Assembly (NCBI GenBank): GCA_003561025.1
Contig: PWII01000040.1
Span: forward strand, 1-5,786
Source: Candidatus Nealsoniibacteriota bacterium
GTDB lineage: Bacteria; Patescibacteriota; Minisyncoccia; Minisyncoccales; PWPS01
Reading direction: 5' to 3'
Length of the DNA: 5,786 nt
In this document: positions 5,284 through 5,786 of the stretch, piece by piece
Layout of the letters: each line of letters starts with the position of its first letter
How positions within the stretch are numbered: position 1 is the first letter of the stretch
Made by a program: the position numbers and the translations under genes
The notes under the pieces: model-generated
What the model saw: only the letters and a program-made list of their open reading frames with translations
What the model was told of the DNA's origin: nothing
The model's database searches: none

Positions 5284-5342
5284 AAATTTTTAATTTTTAT
5301 TTCCTAATTTCTATTCAATTTTTATTTGTCTAATTTTTAGTA
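5284..5342. repeat. AT-rich repeat flank downstream of the S23 gene
   Basis: Read on the plus strand this contains TTTTTAATTTTTATTTCC, TAATTTCTATTC and GTCTAATTTTTAG. Its CCTAATTTCTATTC segment is the inverted counterpart of the ATTAGAAATT units on the other side of the S23 gene (5733-5760). No promoter or terminator can be assigned with confidence in such low-complexity DNA. Confidence 0.5.
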
Positions 5343-5729
5343 TCAATCTTTCCTTTTATTAAGAGTAGCTGTAATTTTTGAAAAGATTAAAGTGAATTCT
5401 TTAGCTTCTTGCCACAATTGACGTGCCTCCTTTTTGTGTTGCGGGCAGGAGTTTACAATCATTCTAAGCCAATACATTGTTTCACTTGCTTCTTTTTTGG
5501 CAATGTAAATTTTATTTCTGAAATCTTTTTTTGAGCTTGCCTGGTTTGCTTCAACATAATTAGCTCCAATGCTGGTTCCTGAACGAATTGCTTGGCTTAT
5601 AAGCGGACGTGTAATTTCGTTCTTAGGCAACTCTTTTATAAACTTAATAATATTCTCCCCAAATTTTGCTGTCCTTTCTTCCAAGTTATACATCTGATTT
5701 TCCGGTTTAGAAATTTTGTCATTAGTCAT
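5343..5729 (-). CDS. Four helix bundle protein, S23 / TIGR02436 family
   Basis: This 128-residue protein has family signatures throughout: YNLEERTAKFGENIIKF (14-30), ITRPLISQAIRSGTSIGANY (39-58), EANQASSKKDFRNKIYIAKK (60-79), EASETMYWLRMI (80-91) and a C-terminal LWQEAKEFTLIFSKI. Homologues form pentameric four-helix bundles. They were first known as ORFs inside 23S rRNA intervening sequences and are related to Avd, the accessory protein of diversity-generating retroelements. Here there is no rRNA and no reverse transcriptase, so this is the orphan type whose role is unknown; nucleic-acid binding is plausible. The family usually begins near the YNLEERT stretch, so the first 12 residues (MTNDKISKPENQ) look like a repeat-derived extension; Met13 (ATG at 5691-5693) is an alternative start. 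It ends with TGA, 59 bp before the pilin gene on the same strand. AT-rich inverted repeats flank it on both sides. Confidence 0.93.
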   Translation of the reverse strand: MTNDKISKPENQMYNLEERTAKFGENIIKFIKELPKNEITRPLISQAIRSGTSIGANYVEANQASSKKDFRNKIYIAKKEASETMYWLRMIVNSCPQHKKEARQLWQEAKEFTLIFSKITATLNKRKD

Positions 5730-5762
5730 TGATTAGAAATTAAGAATTAGAAATTAGAAATT
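5730..5762. repeat. ATTAGAAATT repeat flank upstream of the S23 gene
   Basis: On the plus strand, GATTAGAAATTAAGAATTAG is followed by AAATTAGAAATTTT: four or five units of a roughly 7-8-bp ATTAG/AAATT motif. The start codons of the S23 gene continue the pattern (GTCATTAGTCATTGATTAG across the start). Together with the opposite-strand units at 5284-5342 it brackets the S23 gene in inverted orientation. I recall similar short AATTAG-type repeats beside S23 genes in other Patescibacteria, but cannot verify that here. Confidence 0.6.
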
Positions 5763-5786
5763 TTAAAACTCAGTTACTTCTTCCCA
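5763..5786 (-). CDS. Possible 3' end of an upstream minus-strand gene
   Basis: The last 24 bases, read on the minus strand, give Trp-Glu-Glu-Val-Thr-Glu-Phe and then TAA. A short C-terminus of the form WxEV is plausible for a pilin-like protein, which would place the S23 gene and its repeats between two pilin-operon genes. Seven codons are too few to establish either that it is coding or what it encodes. Confidence 0.25.
   Translation of the reverse strand, partial: WEEVTEF

Noticed and set aside
5343..5729. Diversity-generating retroelement (Avd-like gene)
   Set aside because: There is no reverse transcriptase, no template/variable repeat pair and no adenine-biased variation in the window; the gene fits the orphan S23 type.

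Overview
The window is AT-rich and compact. It probably comes from an ultra-small bacterium of the Candidate Phyla Radiation (Patescibacteria, Parcubacteria-like). This rests on the style of the AI-2E transporter, the M16B peptidase, the DUF11-like surface protein and the minor pilin, on the near absence of Shine-Dalgarno sequences, and on the heavy load of intergenic inverted repeats. No rRNA or other phylogenetic marker is present, so the assignment is an inference. The standard bacterial code fits every gene.

Layout. 1-1104 (+) is the 3' part of an extracytoplasmic DUF11-like beta-sandwich protein. 1105-1528 is a repeat field: a solitary inverted element, a 25-bp tandem array organised as ~51-bp dimers, and a palindromic composite element. 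1529-1807 (+) is a small GIY-YIG nuclease gene held between inverted repeat arms of the same family. More repeats follow to 1934, then a short unexplained open stretch that overlaps the next start codon. 2016-3272 (+) is an M16B zinc peptidase. 3288-3458 carries a second, ~95% identical copy of the composite element. 3559-4578 (+) is an AI-2E/PerM-type membrane protein with a recognisable promoter. Overlapping its stop codon is the 5' end of methionyl-tRNA synthetase (metG), cut after about 20 codons by a diverged repeat of the same family. A perfect 16-bp GC-rich palindrome (4720-4752) then separates the plus-strand genes from a minus-strand group: a four-helix-bundle (S23/TIGR02436) gene at 5343-5729, a minor prepilin at 4753-5283, and possibly the last codons of another gene at the right edge.

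Main idea. The GIY-YIG gene looks like the cargo, and perhaps the mobiliser, of a repeat element. The arms bracketing it (1490-1519 and 1807-1834) also occur around a 13-nt filler in the composite element at 1381-1478 and again at 3288-3383. These two look like 'empty' versions of the 'filled' GIY-YIG version. A repeat of the same family sits exactly where metG is cut. A second, unrelated AT-rich repeat family (ATTAG/AATT units) flanks the S23 gene in inverted orientation and runs into its N-terminal codons, so the window may hold two repeat-plus-small-gene cassettes of different kinds. The conserved genes (surface protein, peptidase, PerM-type transporter, minor pilin) all belong to the cell envelope, but nothing in the sequence shows that they form one system.
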